In this document: positions 1 through 8,164 of the stretch, piece after piece | How the letters are laid out: each line of letters opens with the position of its first letter | How positions within the stretch are numbered: position 1 is the first letter of the stretch | NCBI RefSeq assembly: GCF_016902345.1 | Contig: NZ_JACJLR010000001.1 | Span: forward strand, 1 to 64,000 | Direction of reading: 5' to 3' | From: Mediterraneibacter glycyrrhizinilyticus | Lineage (GTDB): Bacteria > Bacillota > Clostridia > Lachnospirales > Lachnospiraceae | Length of the DNA: 64,000 bases | Translations under genes and position numbers: made by a program | The notes under the pieces: generated by a model | What the model was told of the DNA's origin: nothing | Seen by the model: only the letters and a program-made list of their open reading frames with translations | Databases searched by the model: none

Positions 1-65
1 GCGTAACGCACTCCATCCAGAGGCTATAGGGGCATAAATCACTATTTTGTCAGCTGAAATATTGA

Positions 66-734
66 ATTTTCAAGGAGCGAAGCCCATTTCAGGTATGGGA
101 AGTCTTAGTTATTGAGTATAAGTCGCCGGAAGACTCACTGAGCATCAACGATTTCTATAAAGTGTATGGATACGCCTGTATCTATCAGGCGAACATAGAT
201 ACGGTGAAAGAGATCGATCCGGAAGAACTGACGATCACCTTTGTCTGCAGTCATTACCCCAGAGAGATGATGAAACACCTTTTTAGTGTCCGTAGTATCA
301 GAGCAGAACAGAAAGGGGAGGGAATCTATTGGCTGACAGGGGATGCGATAGCGATGCAGCTTTTGATCACACCGAAATTGTCTGGAGCAGAGAATTACTG
401 GCTTCAGAAACTGAGGATAGATCTGAAAGCGGGCGAAGAGATACGGGATGTGATGAGAAATTATGAAAAACACAGAAAGATAAAAGACTATGAAGCGGTA
501 ATGGATCTGATCACAAGGGCAAACTGGAATCAGATGAAGGAGGAAAAGAAGATGTGTGAAGCATTGAAAGAATTATTTGCAGAGGAATTGAGAGAGGCTG
601 ATAAAAAAGGAAGAACCGAGGGGATGGAGCTTGCAAAAAAGATCTTTCAGCTTTCTGCGAAAGGGACGCCGGTGGAAAAGATCGCTGAAGAGTGCGGCCT
701 GCCGGTTGAAAAGGTACGGGAGATGCTGGGGTGA
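66..734 (+). pseudogene. 5'-truncated Rpn/PD-(D/E)XK nuclease-family protein
   Basis: The frame is open from just after an in-frame TGA at 63-65 and reads through the family motif IEYKSPEDSLSINDFYKVYGYA. The only start-like codon is a GTG at 162, inside that motif and without a ribosome site. Proteins of this clostridial family normally carry more sequence before the EYKSP motif, so the amino end is missing. The remaining ~200 residues end in a charged helical tail and a short helix-turn-helix-like segment (PVEKIAEECGLPVEKVREML), typical of these proteins. Intact members are thought to be PD-(D/E)XK-fold nucleases, often annotated as transposases. Family assignment is from memory of similar proteins. 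Its loss of function is inferred. Confidence 0.6.
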
Positions 735-773
735 GGCGGCATCCGGGATAAGAGACAGTAAGGAGGTGCGCCT

Positions 774-1583
774 TTGCTTTTCAGGCAGATGAAATATTTT
801 ACGGCAGTTGTGGACTGCTGCAGCTTTACTGAGGCGGCGGAACAGTGCTATATTTCCCAGTCTGCTATTTCCCAGCAGATCCGGGCGTTGGAAAAAGATC
901 TGGGGGTGGAACTGATCCGCCGGGAGGCTATGCGGATCGGGCAGGAGGATGAACAGCAGCTGCGGATCGGATATTTAAGCTGTTACAGTGGAGTGGAACT
1001 TCACCAGGCAGTCGCCGGATTTTCGCAGGACTATCCGGAGGTCTCTATCAGTATCGTCAACGGGACTCATGAAGAACTCTATGACCTGCTGCGTTTTGGA
1101 GGAGCAGACCTGGTGCTGACGGATCAGCGGAGAGCATTTTCAGACAGATACGCGAATTACGAACTGGAAAGATGCGGGTGCTGCGCAGAGATTTCTGTGC
1201 GCAGCCCTCTCAGCAGCCGGGAAGCGGTTGAACTGGAAGAACTGAAGCGTACGCCCTGTATCCTGATCTCATCCAGGGAACAGCGGGAAGCGGAGGAGGA
1301 GTATTACAGGAATACGCTGGGATTTGGAGGCAGATTCCTGTTCGCGGAGAGCCTGGAGGAAGGCCGGCTGATGGTGGCGGGAAACAGAGGATTTCTCCCC
1401 GTAGAGAGCGTGGGGACGCTTCCTCCCGCGGGGGAGGCGGTGCGTCGTCTGCCGATCATGCAGGGAGGAGAGCCTCTTCGGAGGAACTACTGTCTGTTCT
1501 GGGCCAAAGAGTGGACAAATTATTATATTGAGGAATTTGCAGAGATGTTCAGAAAACTGCTGCAGGACAAAGAGGAAATATAA
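774..1583 (+). CDS. LysR-family regulator with internal deletion
   Basis: The protein has 269 residues. TTG at 774 is chosen as start because AGGAGGTG lies at 761-768. Residues 1-50 are a LysR helix-turn-helix (FTEAAEQCYISQSAISQQIRAL). The effector domain begins abruptly at about residue 60 (DEQQLRIGYL). Family members have ~30 more residues here, covering the wing, the LTPAG motif and the linker helix that mediates dimerisation. These are absent, although the frame is kept. The join lies in gatccgccgggag at 914-926, consistent with loss between two IRRE-coding repeats. DNA binding is probably impaired. The Fe-S aldo/keto reductase gene follows after 19 bp and was presumably a target or operon partner. 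Confidence 0.8.
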   Translation: MLFRQMKYFTAVVDCCSFTEAAEQCYISQSAISQQIRALEKDLGVELIRREAMRIGQEDEQQLRIGYLSCYSGVELHQAVAGFSQDYPEVSISIVNGTHEELYDLLRFGGADLVLTDQRRAFSDRYANYELERCGCCAEISVRSPLSSREAVELEELKRTPCILISSREQREAEEEYYRNTLGFGGRFLFAESLEEGRLMVAGNRGFLPVESVGTLPPAGEAVRRLPIMQGGEPLRRNYCLFWAKEWTNYYIEEFAEMFRKLLQDKEEI

Positions 1584-1602
1584 GAAGGAGAGGAAGAGAA
1601 AG

Positions 1603-2751
1603 ATGGAATATCGGGAATTGGGAAGTACAGGGCTTAAGGTCAGTGAGATCGGAATGGGATGCGAGGGCTTTGCGGAGGATGAGTGCCGCAATACAATGCG
1701 GCTTTTTGACGAGGCGGAAAAACTGGGCATCAACTATTTCGACCTTTATGCTTCAAATCCGGAAGTGAGGGCAAGTGTGGGGGAAGCTCTGAAGGGGAGG
1801 CGTGAGAAATTTATCATCCAGTCCCATGTCTGTTCGATCTGGAAAGACGGGCAGTATAAGCGCTCCAGAAAGATCGATGAAGTGAAGGCAGGATGGGAAG
1901 AGATGATGTCCCTGCTTCAGACAGATCACATTGACGTGGGAATGATCCACTATGTGGATTCTATGAAAGACTGGCAGGAAATTGCGGAAGGACCGGTGCT
2001 TGACTTTGTAAAGGAACTGAAGGAGAAGGGAGCTATCCGCCATATCGGGCTGAGCAGCCACAATCCGGAGGTCGCCCTGGAGGCTGTGAAAAGCGGAGTC
2101 ATAGAGGTGCTGATGTTCAGTGTGAATCCCTGCTATGACCTGCAGCCGGCAAGCGAGGATGTGGAAGAACTGTGGGCAGAGAAGAATTATGAGGGACATC
2201 TGGTGAATATGGACCCCAAGCGCCAGGAACTGTATGAGACCTGCCAGAGGATGGGAGTGGGCATCACTGTCATGAAAGCATTCGGGGGCGGCGATCTTCT
2301 GGATGAAACGCTCTCTCCGGCGGGGAAAGCGCTGACAGTAAACCAGTGTATCCATTATGCCCTGACACGTCCGGCTGTCGCGACCGTTCTCTCCGGAGCA
2401 CACAGCGTGGAGCAGCTTCGGACCAGCGCGGCTTACGAGGAGGCTTCGGAGGAAGAAAGGGATTATGCGATGGCATTTGCATCTTTTCCGAAGATCAGCT
2501 GGGAGGGGCACTGCATGTACTGCAGCCACTGTGCGCCCTGCCCGAAGAAGATCGACGTGGCGTCCGTCACGAAGTTTCTGAACCTTGCAAAAGCACAGGG
2601 GACTGTGCCTGAGACAGTGAGGGAGCATTACGAGGTGCTGCCCCATCACGGGGGAGAGTGTATCCGCTGCGGTGCCTGTGAGACAAGATGTCCCTTCGGT
2701 GTGCCGATCATGGAGAACATGAAGCAGGCAAAAGAGATCTTTGGGAAATAG
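1603..2751 (+). CDS. aldo/keto reductase with C-terminal 4Fe-4S ferredoxin domain
   Basis: This is a 382-residue NAD(P)H-type oxidoreductase. ATG 1603 is preferred over an upstream in-frame codon because GAAGGAGAGG precedes it and the protein then starts with the family opening MEYRELGSTGLKVSEIG. Residues 1-290 form the aldo/keto reductase barrel, with the DLYASNPEV and GLSSHNPEV motifs. The carboxyl end holds two cysteine groups (CMYCSHCAPCP and CIRCGACETRCP) that would bind iron-sulfur clusters. It is complete in length for this clostridial Fe-S subfamily. The substrate is unknown. It probably shares control with the LysR gene just upstream and works with the flavodoxin downstream in redox metabolism. 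Confidence 0.9.
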   Translation: MEYRELGSTGLKVSEIGMGCEGFAEDECRNTMRLFDEAEKLGINYFDLYASNPEVRASVGEALKGRREKFIIQSHVCSIWKDGQYKRSRKIDEVKAGWEEMMSLLQTDHIDVGMIHYVDSMKDWQEIAEGPVLDFVKELKEKGAIRHIGLSSHNPEVALEAVKSGVIEVLMFSVNPCYDLQPASEDVEELWAEKNYEGHLVNMDPKRQELYETCQRMGVGITVMKAFGGGDLLDETLSPAGKALTVNQCIHYALTRPAVATVLSGAHSVEQLRTSAAYEEASEEERDYAMAFASFPKISWEGHCMYCSHCAPCPKKIDVASVTKFLNLAKAQGTVPETVREHYEVLPHHGGECIRCGACETRCPFGVPIMENMKQAKEIFGK

Positions 2752-2801
2752 CAGACGGCTTCCTATACGGAACAGGCATAGCGTGGGATGAACCAGAGGC
2801 A

Positions 2802-2831
2802 TTAGACAGCAGGAGGCAGAAGTCTTATAAT
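2802..2831 (+). promoter_or_regulatory. candidate promoter of the flavodoxin gene
   Basis: TATAAT at 2826-2831 is a perfect -10 box, 37 bp before the flavodoxin start. A weak -35 (TTAGAC, 2802-2807) lies 18 bp upstream of it. The weak -35 fits a promoter that needs an activator, possibly the neighbouring LysR protein, but no LysR box was identified. Confidence 0.4.
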
Positions 2832-2867
2832 AGTATTCAGTAAAAAGGAAAAAAGGAGACTGATATC

Positions 2868-3341
2868 ATGAGCAGGACACTTGTGGCATATTTTTCAGCG
2901 AGTGGAGTGACAAAGAGGACAGCAGAGCAGCTTGCGGAGGCTGCGGGAGCAGATCTGTATGAGATCAGACCTGCTGTTCCGTATACTCAGGCAGACCTGA
3001 ACTGGATGGATAAAAGATCCCGCAGTTCTGTGGAGATGAACGACAGGTCTTTCCGCCCGGAACTGGCGGACAAGGATGCAGATATCGCATCCTATGACAG
3101 GATCTTTCTGGGGTTCCCGATCTGGTGGTATGTGGCGCCGACGATCATCAATACGTTCCTCGAGAGCTATGATTTTGCAGGAAAAGAGATCGTACTTTTC
3201 GCAACTTCGGGAGGGAGCGGTCTTGGAAAAACACTGCAGGGACTTGCGCCGAGCTGCCCGGGCGCAGACATCAGGGAAGGGAAACTCCTCAATGGGAATC
3301 CGTCTGCTGATGAACTGAAAAAGTGGGTGGAGAATCTGTAG
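2868..3341 (+). CDS. flavodoxin
   Basis: This 157-residue protein has a complete flavodoxin fold. The FMN phosphate loop is near the amino end (AYFSASGVTKRTAEQLA), the FMN-stacking region is GFPIWWYVAPTIINTFLE near residues 80-97, and the third loop is FATSGGSGLG near 110-119. There is no signal peptide, so it acts in the cytoplasm as a one- or two-electron carrier. The start has GGAGA at 2855-2859. Together with the LysR and aldo/keto reductase genes it forms a common Lachnospiraceae redox cluster. A lipoprotein relative is present at 49336-50109. Confidence 0.92.
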   Translation: MSRTLVAYFSASGVTKRTAEQLAEAAGADLYEIRPAVPYTQADLNWMDKRSRSSVEMNDRSFRPELADKDADIASYDRIFLGFPIWWYVAPTIINTFLESYDFAGKEIVLFATSGGSGLGKTLQGLAPSCPGADIREGKLLNGNPSADELKKWVENL

Positions 3342-3515
3342 AAAAACAGAGTTGGTGAAAAATAGAGGCGGAATAGATAGAATGAAAAGATTCATTGTAT
3401 TTATTCTGCCTTTTGTATTTCAACTATGTAGCAAATTTTATTGAAGCCTACGGGAGAATGTATTACAATTATTTCAAGATTTTTATGATAATTAATTTGT
3501 GGCTGGTGGAGAGAG

Positions 3516-4523
3516 ATGATTGCAGTTAAAGAAATTGCCGAGATGGCAGGTGTAAGCATGACAACGGTATATAACGTGATACATGGTAATGCAAAGAAAG
3601 TATCCAAAGCTAAAATGGAAAAAATACAGGCATTGCTGAACGAGTATCATTATGTTCCTAAAATGGGATTAAGTGCGTTAAAAAATAATAGTTCTAAAAT
3701 TATCGGGGTGGTAATCCATACTTCAAGATATTATGAGGATACGGTAATTTCAGATATGTTTTACAGCCATGTGATTGGCGCGCTTGAAGAGTCATTACGG
3801 ACGGCCGGGTACTATATGATGCTTTATTCGGCGAGTGAACTGGAAGATATATTTCATATGGCACTTGCATGGAATGTAGATGGATTGATTGTTATAACAT
3901 TTCGATATCAGGAATATATGAAACTGAAAGTGCTGACGAACAAACCCATAGTTGCGATTGACCTGATTGACAAGGAGAGCGGAGATTATTTTAATGTCGG
4001 ACTGCAAGATGAAAATGGCGGATATATGATGACAAAGTATCTTTTAGAGTGTGGGTATCAGGACATCTTTGTATGCTCTAGGAAAAATGTCGGTGTTGAT
4101 CATGATCGGTGGAATGGATTTCGAAAGGCCTGGGCAGAGAGCGGAAGAGCTTTGAAAGAAAACGATTTTATTTCATTATATGATACAGAAAATGAGAGAA
4201 ATAAGAATTATAATAGAATGTTGAAATTTATTAACAGAAATATTGCATTATTTTTTTTGTCTGATATGTTTGCTGTAGAAGCGATGCACTATTTTCAAAG
4301 CCATGGAGTGGACATTCCAAATGAACTTGGAATAGCCGGTTTTGATGACAGTCCTCTTGCGAAATATTGTTATCCTCGCTTGACTACGGTGAGACAAGAT
4401 ATAAGCGAAAAAGGAAAGTGCGCAGTAGATATGTTGATAGCTGTTCTGGAGGGGCGAATGGAGGGAAAGGCAGAGGTCAGACAGCCGGTAAAGCTGGTGA
4501 AAGGTGATTCTGTAAAAAAATAA
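3516..4523 (+). CDS. LacI-family transcriptional regulator of the saccharide operon
   Basis: The 335-residue protein has an N-terminal LacI helix-turn-helix (VKEIAEMAGVSMTTVYNVI, residues 4-22), the hinge helix region near 50, and a periplasmic-binding-protein-like effector domain ending with the family motif GIAGFDDSPLAKY. Full length for the family. The ATG follows GGAGAGAG. It sits upstream of, and separated by a terminator from, an ABC transporter / glycosidase operon, so it probably represses that operon and releases DNA when it binds the sugar. Its likely operator is the 18-bp palindrome at 4638-4655. This gene and the operon are visibly AT-richer than the flanks. Confidence 0.9.
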   Translation: MIAVKEIAEMAGVSMTTVYNVIHGNAKKVSKAKMEKIQALLNEYHYVPKMGLSALKNNSSKIIGVVIHTSRYYEDTVISDMFYSHVIGALEESLRTAGYYMMLYSASELEDIFHMALAWNVDGLIVITFRYQEYMKLKVLTNKPIVAIDLIDKESGDYFNVGLQDENGGYMMTKYLLECGYQDIFVCSRKNVGVDHDRWNGFRKAWAESGRALKENDFISLYDTENERNKNYNRMLKFINRNIALFFLSDMFAVEAMHYFQSHGVDIPNELGIAGFDDSPLAKYCYPRLTTVRQDISEKGKCAVDMLIAVLEGRMEGKAEVRQPVKLVKGDSVKK

Positions 4524-4538
4524 TTTAAAAATATCATG

Positions 4539-4575
4539 TACAGGAATTAGATTAAAATAATTCCTGTATTTTTTT
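4539..4575 (+). terminator. intrinsic terminator of the LacI-family gene
   Basis: A perfect 11-bp stem (tacaggaatta, 4539-4549, with taattcctgta, 4558-4568) and an 8-nt loop are followed by seven T residues. It isolates the regulator transcript from the transporter operon. Confidence 0.9.
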
Positions 4576-4637
4576 GTATGCCGCTAAGTTGTATGTAAAA
4601 TTTACACAAAAACAATGAAAAAACTTGTATAAAAAGT

Positions 4638-4655
4638 AGGTTTTATATAAAACCT
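4638..4655. promoter_or_regulatory. 18-bp palindrome, candidate LacI-family operator
   Basis: The site aggttttatataaaacct is its own reverse complement over all 18 bp. It lies 76 bp before the first permease codon. A TATAAA element at 4628-4633 lies just upstream. A repressor bound here would block initiation or early elongation. Use by the adjacent LacI-family protein is inferred from position only. The same palindrome was not found in front of the regulator gene itself. Confidence 0.6.
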
Positions 4656-4730
4656 TTGATATATACAACAGACAATGATATAGTAGGAAACACAAAGAAA
4701 GCAGAAAAAAGGACAAGGAGGTTATTGTTA

Positions 4731-5597
4731 ATGAACAGATCTAAAAAAGGATTTTGGATATTCATTTTCCCGGCGTTATTTGCATTTACGGTTGTCCAGG
4801 TAATTCCTACGCTTATGGGAATAGGATATTCATTTACTGACTGGAATGGCATAGGAACTACAAAGAATTTTGTCGGTTTGAAAAATTACATTACAACTTT
4901 GACGGATGATGCACTATTTCGACAGGCGTTTGTTTTTACATTCTTATTCTCAATATGTGCAGTCATTTCAGTAAATGTAATCGGATTTGCTTTGGCGCTT
5001 TTGGTGACACAGAAGATAAAAGGGGCAAACCTTCTGAGAGGAATTTTCTTTATGCCGAATCTGATTGGTGGAATCCTGCTTGGATTTACCTGGCAGTTCA
5101 TTTTCGTACAGGTTTTTGAAGCGGTTGGAGAAACTTTTAATATTTCATGGCTGCAAGGCTGGCTGACAGATCAAAAAACAGGTTTTATCGGTCTTCTTAT
5201 ATTAGTTACCTGGCAACTGTCAGGTTATATGATGATGATCTATATTGCACAGATTCAGAATATACCGGATTCGGTTCTTGAAGCGGCTAAGATAGATGGA
5301 GCTACTGGCTGGAAGCGGCTGAAGTCAATCATTTTCCCTTTGATGATGCCGGCATTTACGATTGGATTATTCCTTTCTATTTCTAATTCATTTAAACTGT
5401 TTGACCAGAACCTTTCTTTAACGGGTGGAGGACCGGTAAACAGCACACAGATGTTAGCCCTTAATATTTATAATACAGCATTTGGCGAAAACAGATTTGG
5501 GCTGGCTCAGTCGAAGGCTGTTATTTTTATGATTGTAGTTATGGCTATTTCGATTATTCAGCTTACGGTTACAAAGAAACGGGAGGTTGAAGCGTAA
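4731..5597 (+). CDS. carbohydrate ABC transporter permease 1 (MalF-like)
   Basis: This 288-residue inner-membrane protein starts at ATG 4731, after AAGGAGG at 4715-4721. Upstream in-frame codons lack a ribosome site. It has about six transmembrane helices, the first at residues 7-27, and the EAAKIDGATGWKRLKSIIFPLMMP coupling loop that contacts the ATPase. It pairs with the permease encoded by the next gene, whose ATG overlaps this stop codon (TAATG), so the two are translationally coupled. The binding protein is at 8165-9469. No ATPase gene is present in the operon, so a shared MsmK-type ATPase elsewhere is probably used. Confidence 0.94.
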   Translation: MNRSKKGFWIFIFPALFAFTVVQVIPTLMGIGYSFTDWNGIGTTKNFVGLKNYITTLTDDALFRQAFVFTFLFSICAVISVNVIGFALALLVTQKIKGANLLRGIFFMPNLIGGILLGFTWQFIFVQVFEAVGETFNISWLQGWLTDQKTGFIGLLILVTWQLSGYMMMIYIAQIQNIPDSVLEAAKIDGATGWKRLKSIIFPLMMPAFTIGLFLSISNSFKLFDQNLSLTGGGPVNSTQMLALNIYNTAFGENRFGLAQSKAVIFMIVVMAISIIQLTVTKKREVEA

Positions 5598-6421
5598 TGA
5601 AGAAAAGAAGTTACATGAAAAAAGGAATTCTTATTGTCATTGGTATTGTTCTGGCACTTATATTTGTGGCTCCTGTTTTGCTTCTGATAAACAGTTCCTT
5701 TAAGTCGCTTCAGGAAATTTACATTGACATTCTGGCTTTACCACAGAAGTTTACATTGAATAATTACATACAGGCTTTTGAACAGATGGATTTCCTGCCA
5801 TCCCTCGTAAATTCGCTTTTGATCACAGTGTTGTCAACGGTTTTGATTCTGCTTGTTTCATCCATGGCAGCATGGGTGCTTGTGCGATATAAGACGAGAT
5901 CCAGCAAGGTATTGTTTCTCGTTTTCTCATCTGCTTTGCTTATTCCTTTTCAGTGTGTGATGCTACCACTTGTGGATGTTATGAGTAAACTTAACCTGAT
6001 GAATCGACCAGGTCTCATATTTATGTATGTTGGATTTGGATGTAGTATGTCGATCGTACTTTTTCATGGTTTTATCAAAAATATTCCGGCAGAGCTGGAA
6101 GAGGCCGCGACGATTGACGGATGTAATATGTTTCAGACTTTTTTTACGATAGTGATACCACTACTCAAAGGAATTATGGCTACGGTTGCGGTTATTAATG
6201 TGATGTGGATTTGGAATGATTTCCTGCTACCTTCTCTTGTGATCAACAAAAACGGTATGCAGACGTTGCCGTTACGGACATATCTATTTTTCGGACAGTA
6301 TTCGAAAAAATGGGATTTAGCAACGGCAGCACTGGTGCTTTGCATGATACCAATTATCATTTTCTATCTGAGTTGTCAGAAATATATAGTGAAAGGTATC
6401 ACTGCCGGTGCAGGAAAATAA
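5597..6421 (+). CDS. carbohydrate ABC transporter permease 2 (MalG-like)
   Basis: This 274-residue partner permease has six predicted transmembrane helices, with an N-terminal anchor at residues 9-33 and the conserved cytoplasmic EEAATIDGCNMFQTFFTIVIPLL motif near residues 165-187. The length is normal for the MalG/MsmG group. The ATG overlaps the stop of the first permease. The glycosidase gene starts 20 bp after this stop. With the first permease and the lipoprotein at 8165 it would import a short saccharide, and the two glycosidases of the operon suggest sucrose, isomaltulose-like or fructosyl oligosaccharides. Confidence 0.94.
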   Translation: MKKRSYMKKGILIVIGIVLALIFVAPVLLLINSSFKSLQEIYIDILALPQKFTLNNYIQAFEQMDFLPSLVNSLLITVLSTVLILLVSSMAAWVLVRYKTRSSKVLFLVFSSALLIPFQCVMLPLVDVMSKLNLMNRPGLIFMYVGFGCSMSIVLFHGFIKNIPAELEEAATIDGCNMFQTFFTIVIPLLKGIMATVAVINVMWIWNDFLLPSLVINKNGMQTLPLRTYLFFGQYSKKWDLATAALVLCMIPIIIFYLSCQKYIVKGITAGAGK

Positions 6422-6440
6422 AAATATGCGAGGAATTGAA

Positions 6441-8144
6441 ATGAAACGGGATTGGTGGAAAGAGGCGGTGGTCTATCAGATTTATCCGCGCAGTTTTAAA
6501 GACAGTAATGGGGATGGAATAGGAGATATCCCAGGTATTATAGAAAAACTGGATTATATAAAAGAACTGGGCGTCGATATCATATGGCTTTCTCCGGTAT
6601 ATCGTTCTCCCAATGTGGATAATGGATATGATATCAGTGATTATAAGGATATCATGGAAGAATTTGGGACAATGGAAGATATGGATGAATTGATTTACCA
6701 GATGCATAAAAAAGGATTAAAACTGATGATGGATATTGTCATCAATCATACATCCGATGAACATGAATGGTTTAAAAGAAGCTGCCGGGGAGAAGAACCA
6801 TATACAGATTATTATATATGGAAAAAAGGAAAAAATGGAGGACCACCGAATAACTGGGGCTCTTATTTTGGAGGATCGGCATGGGAATATTGTGAATCGC
6901 GAGATGCCTATTATTTACATATGTATGCGAAAAAACAGCCAGATCTGAACTGGGAAAATCCTAAAGTACGTGAAGAAGTGAAGAAGATGATGATCTGGTG
7001 GCTGGAGAAAGGAGTGGACGGGTTTCGCCTGGATGTGATCAATTTAATTGCGAAAGATCAGAGATTTCTGGACGGAGAAAAAAAACCGGGTGCACCTTTT
7101 GGAAATATGATTCCATACACACATAACGTGCCAAAAGTACATAAATTTCTAAAGGAACTGAACAGGGATGTTTTTTCAAAGTATCCAATTGTGACAGTCG
7201 GAGAAACTTTGGAGACAACAGCGGAAGATGGGAAAAAATACGCTGGGTTTAACGAACATGAACTGAATATGATATTTACTTTTGAGCATATGAATGTTGA
7301 CAATGGTGAAAATTCAAAATGGTCGGATGAGCGATTTCGATTAACAAAGCTAAAAGAGATTATGAATCGCTGGCAGACAGAACTTCAGGGAATTGCTTGG
7401 AATAGTTTGTACTGGAATAATCATGATCAGCCAAGAGTCGTGTCACGCTTTGGAAATGACCGTGACTTCTGGTCCAGATCGGCAAAAATGCTGGGGACAT
7501 GTCTTCATATGATGCAGGGAACACCTTATATTTATCAGGGTGAAGAGATTGGTATGACAAATTGTAGCTTTGAAAATATACAACAGTATGAAGATGTAGA
7601 ATCTGTGACAGCATTCAGGCAGCATACAGAACTGATGGGAGAAGATCCAAATTATATGATGAGGTGTATCCGAAAGAAAAGCAGAGACAATGCCCGGACA
7701 GTAATGCAGTGGGATGCTGGACCGTTCGGCGGATTTGGAACTAATGGAGTATGGTTCGCACTTAATCCCAACTATAAGCAAATTAATGTCGGAAGACAGG
7801 TGGAAGATAAAGATTCCATACTAAATTATTATAAGAAATTAATACAACTGAGAAAAAAGTATTCAATAATAGTTTATGGTGATTATGAACCTCTATTTGC
7901 GGACAGTGAAAAAAATTTTTGCTACATAAGAAAATATGAGAGGGAAGAACTTTTGACTTTATGTAGCTTTTCAGAGAGTCTTCAGGAAATCAGCGTACCG
8001 GTACGATATCAGGGAAGGAGGGGGAAAATTCTTATTACGAATATGACCGGTGAAACTAATATGAATATGGATAAATGTCAGTTATCTGAAAGAACTGTAC
8101 TGGAACCATATGAAGCAAAAGTAATCTTATATGAATACTTATAA
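6441..8144 (+). CDS. GH13_31 alpha-glucosidase (oligo-1,6-glucosidase / sucrose-isomerase group)
   Basis: The enzyme has 567 residues and no signal peptide, so it hydrolyses imported sugar in the cytoplasm. ATG 6441 has AGGA six bases upstream and gives the family opening WWKEAVVYQIYPRSFKDSNG. The (beta/alpha)8 barrel shows nucleophile Asp198 (GFRLDVIN), acid/base Glu255 (VGETLE) and stabiliser Asp329 (NNHDQPR). Valine directly after the nucleophile is known in this subfamily to favour alpha-1,6 over alpha-1,4 bonds. This suggests action on isomalto-type or isomaltulose-type links. A small beta domain ends the protein. Length is normal. It is in an operon with the ABC transporter and a GH32 fructosidase. 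Confidence 0.93.
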   Translation: MKRDWWKEAVVYQIYPRSFKDSNGDGIGDIPGIIEKLDYIKELGVDIIWLSPVYRSPNVDNGYDISDYKDIMEEFGTMEDMDELIYQMHKKGLKLMMDIVINHTSDEHEWFKRSCRGEEPYTDYYIWKKGKNGGPPNNWGSYFGGSAWEYCESRDAYYLHMYAKKQPDLNWENPKVREEVKKMMIWWLEKGVDGFRLDVINLIAKDQRFLDGEKKPGAPFGNMIPYTHNVPKVHKFLKELNRDVFSKYPIVTVGETLETTAEDGKKYAGFNEHELNMIFTFEHMNVDNGENSKWSDERFRLTKLKEIMNRWQTELQGIAWNSLYWNNHDQPRVVSRFGNDRDFWSRSAKMLGTCLHMMQGTPYIYQGEEIGMTNCSFENIQQYEDVESVTAFRQHTELMGEDPNYMMRCIRKKSRDNARTVMQWDAGPFGGFGTNGVWFALNPNYKQINVGRQVEDKDSILNYYKKLIQLRKKYSIIVYGDYEPLFADSEKNFCYIRKYEREELLTLCSFSESLQEISVPVRYQGRRGKILITNMTGETNMNMDKCQLSERTVLEPYEAKVILYEYL

Positions 8145-8164
8145 AAGGACAAGGAGGAACAATA

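Noticed and set aside
66-734. Insertion sequence transposase at the window start
   Set aside because: Proteins of this group are often named transposase, but there are no terminal inverted repeats or target duplications here.
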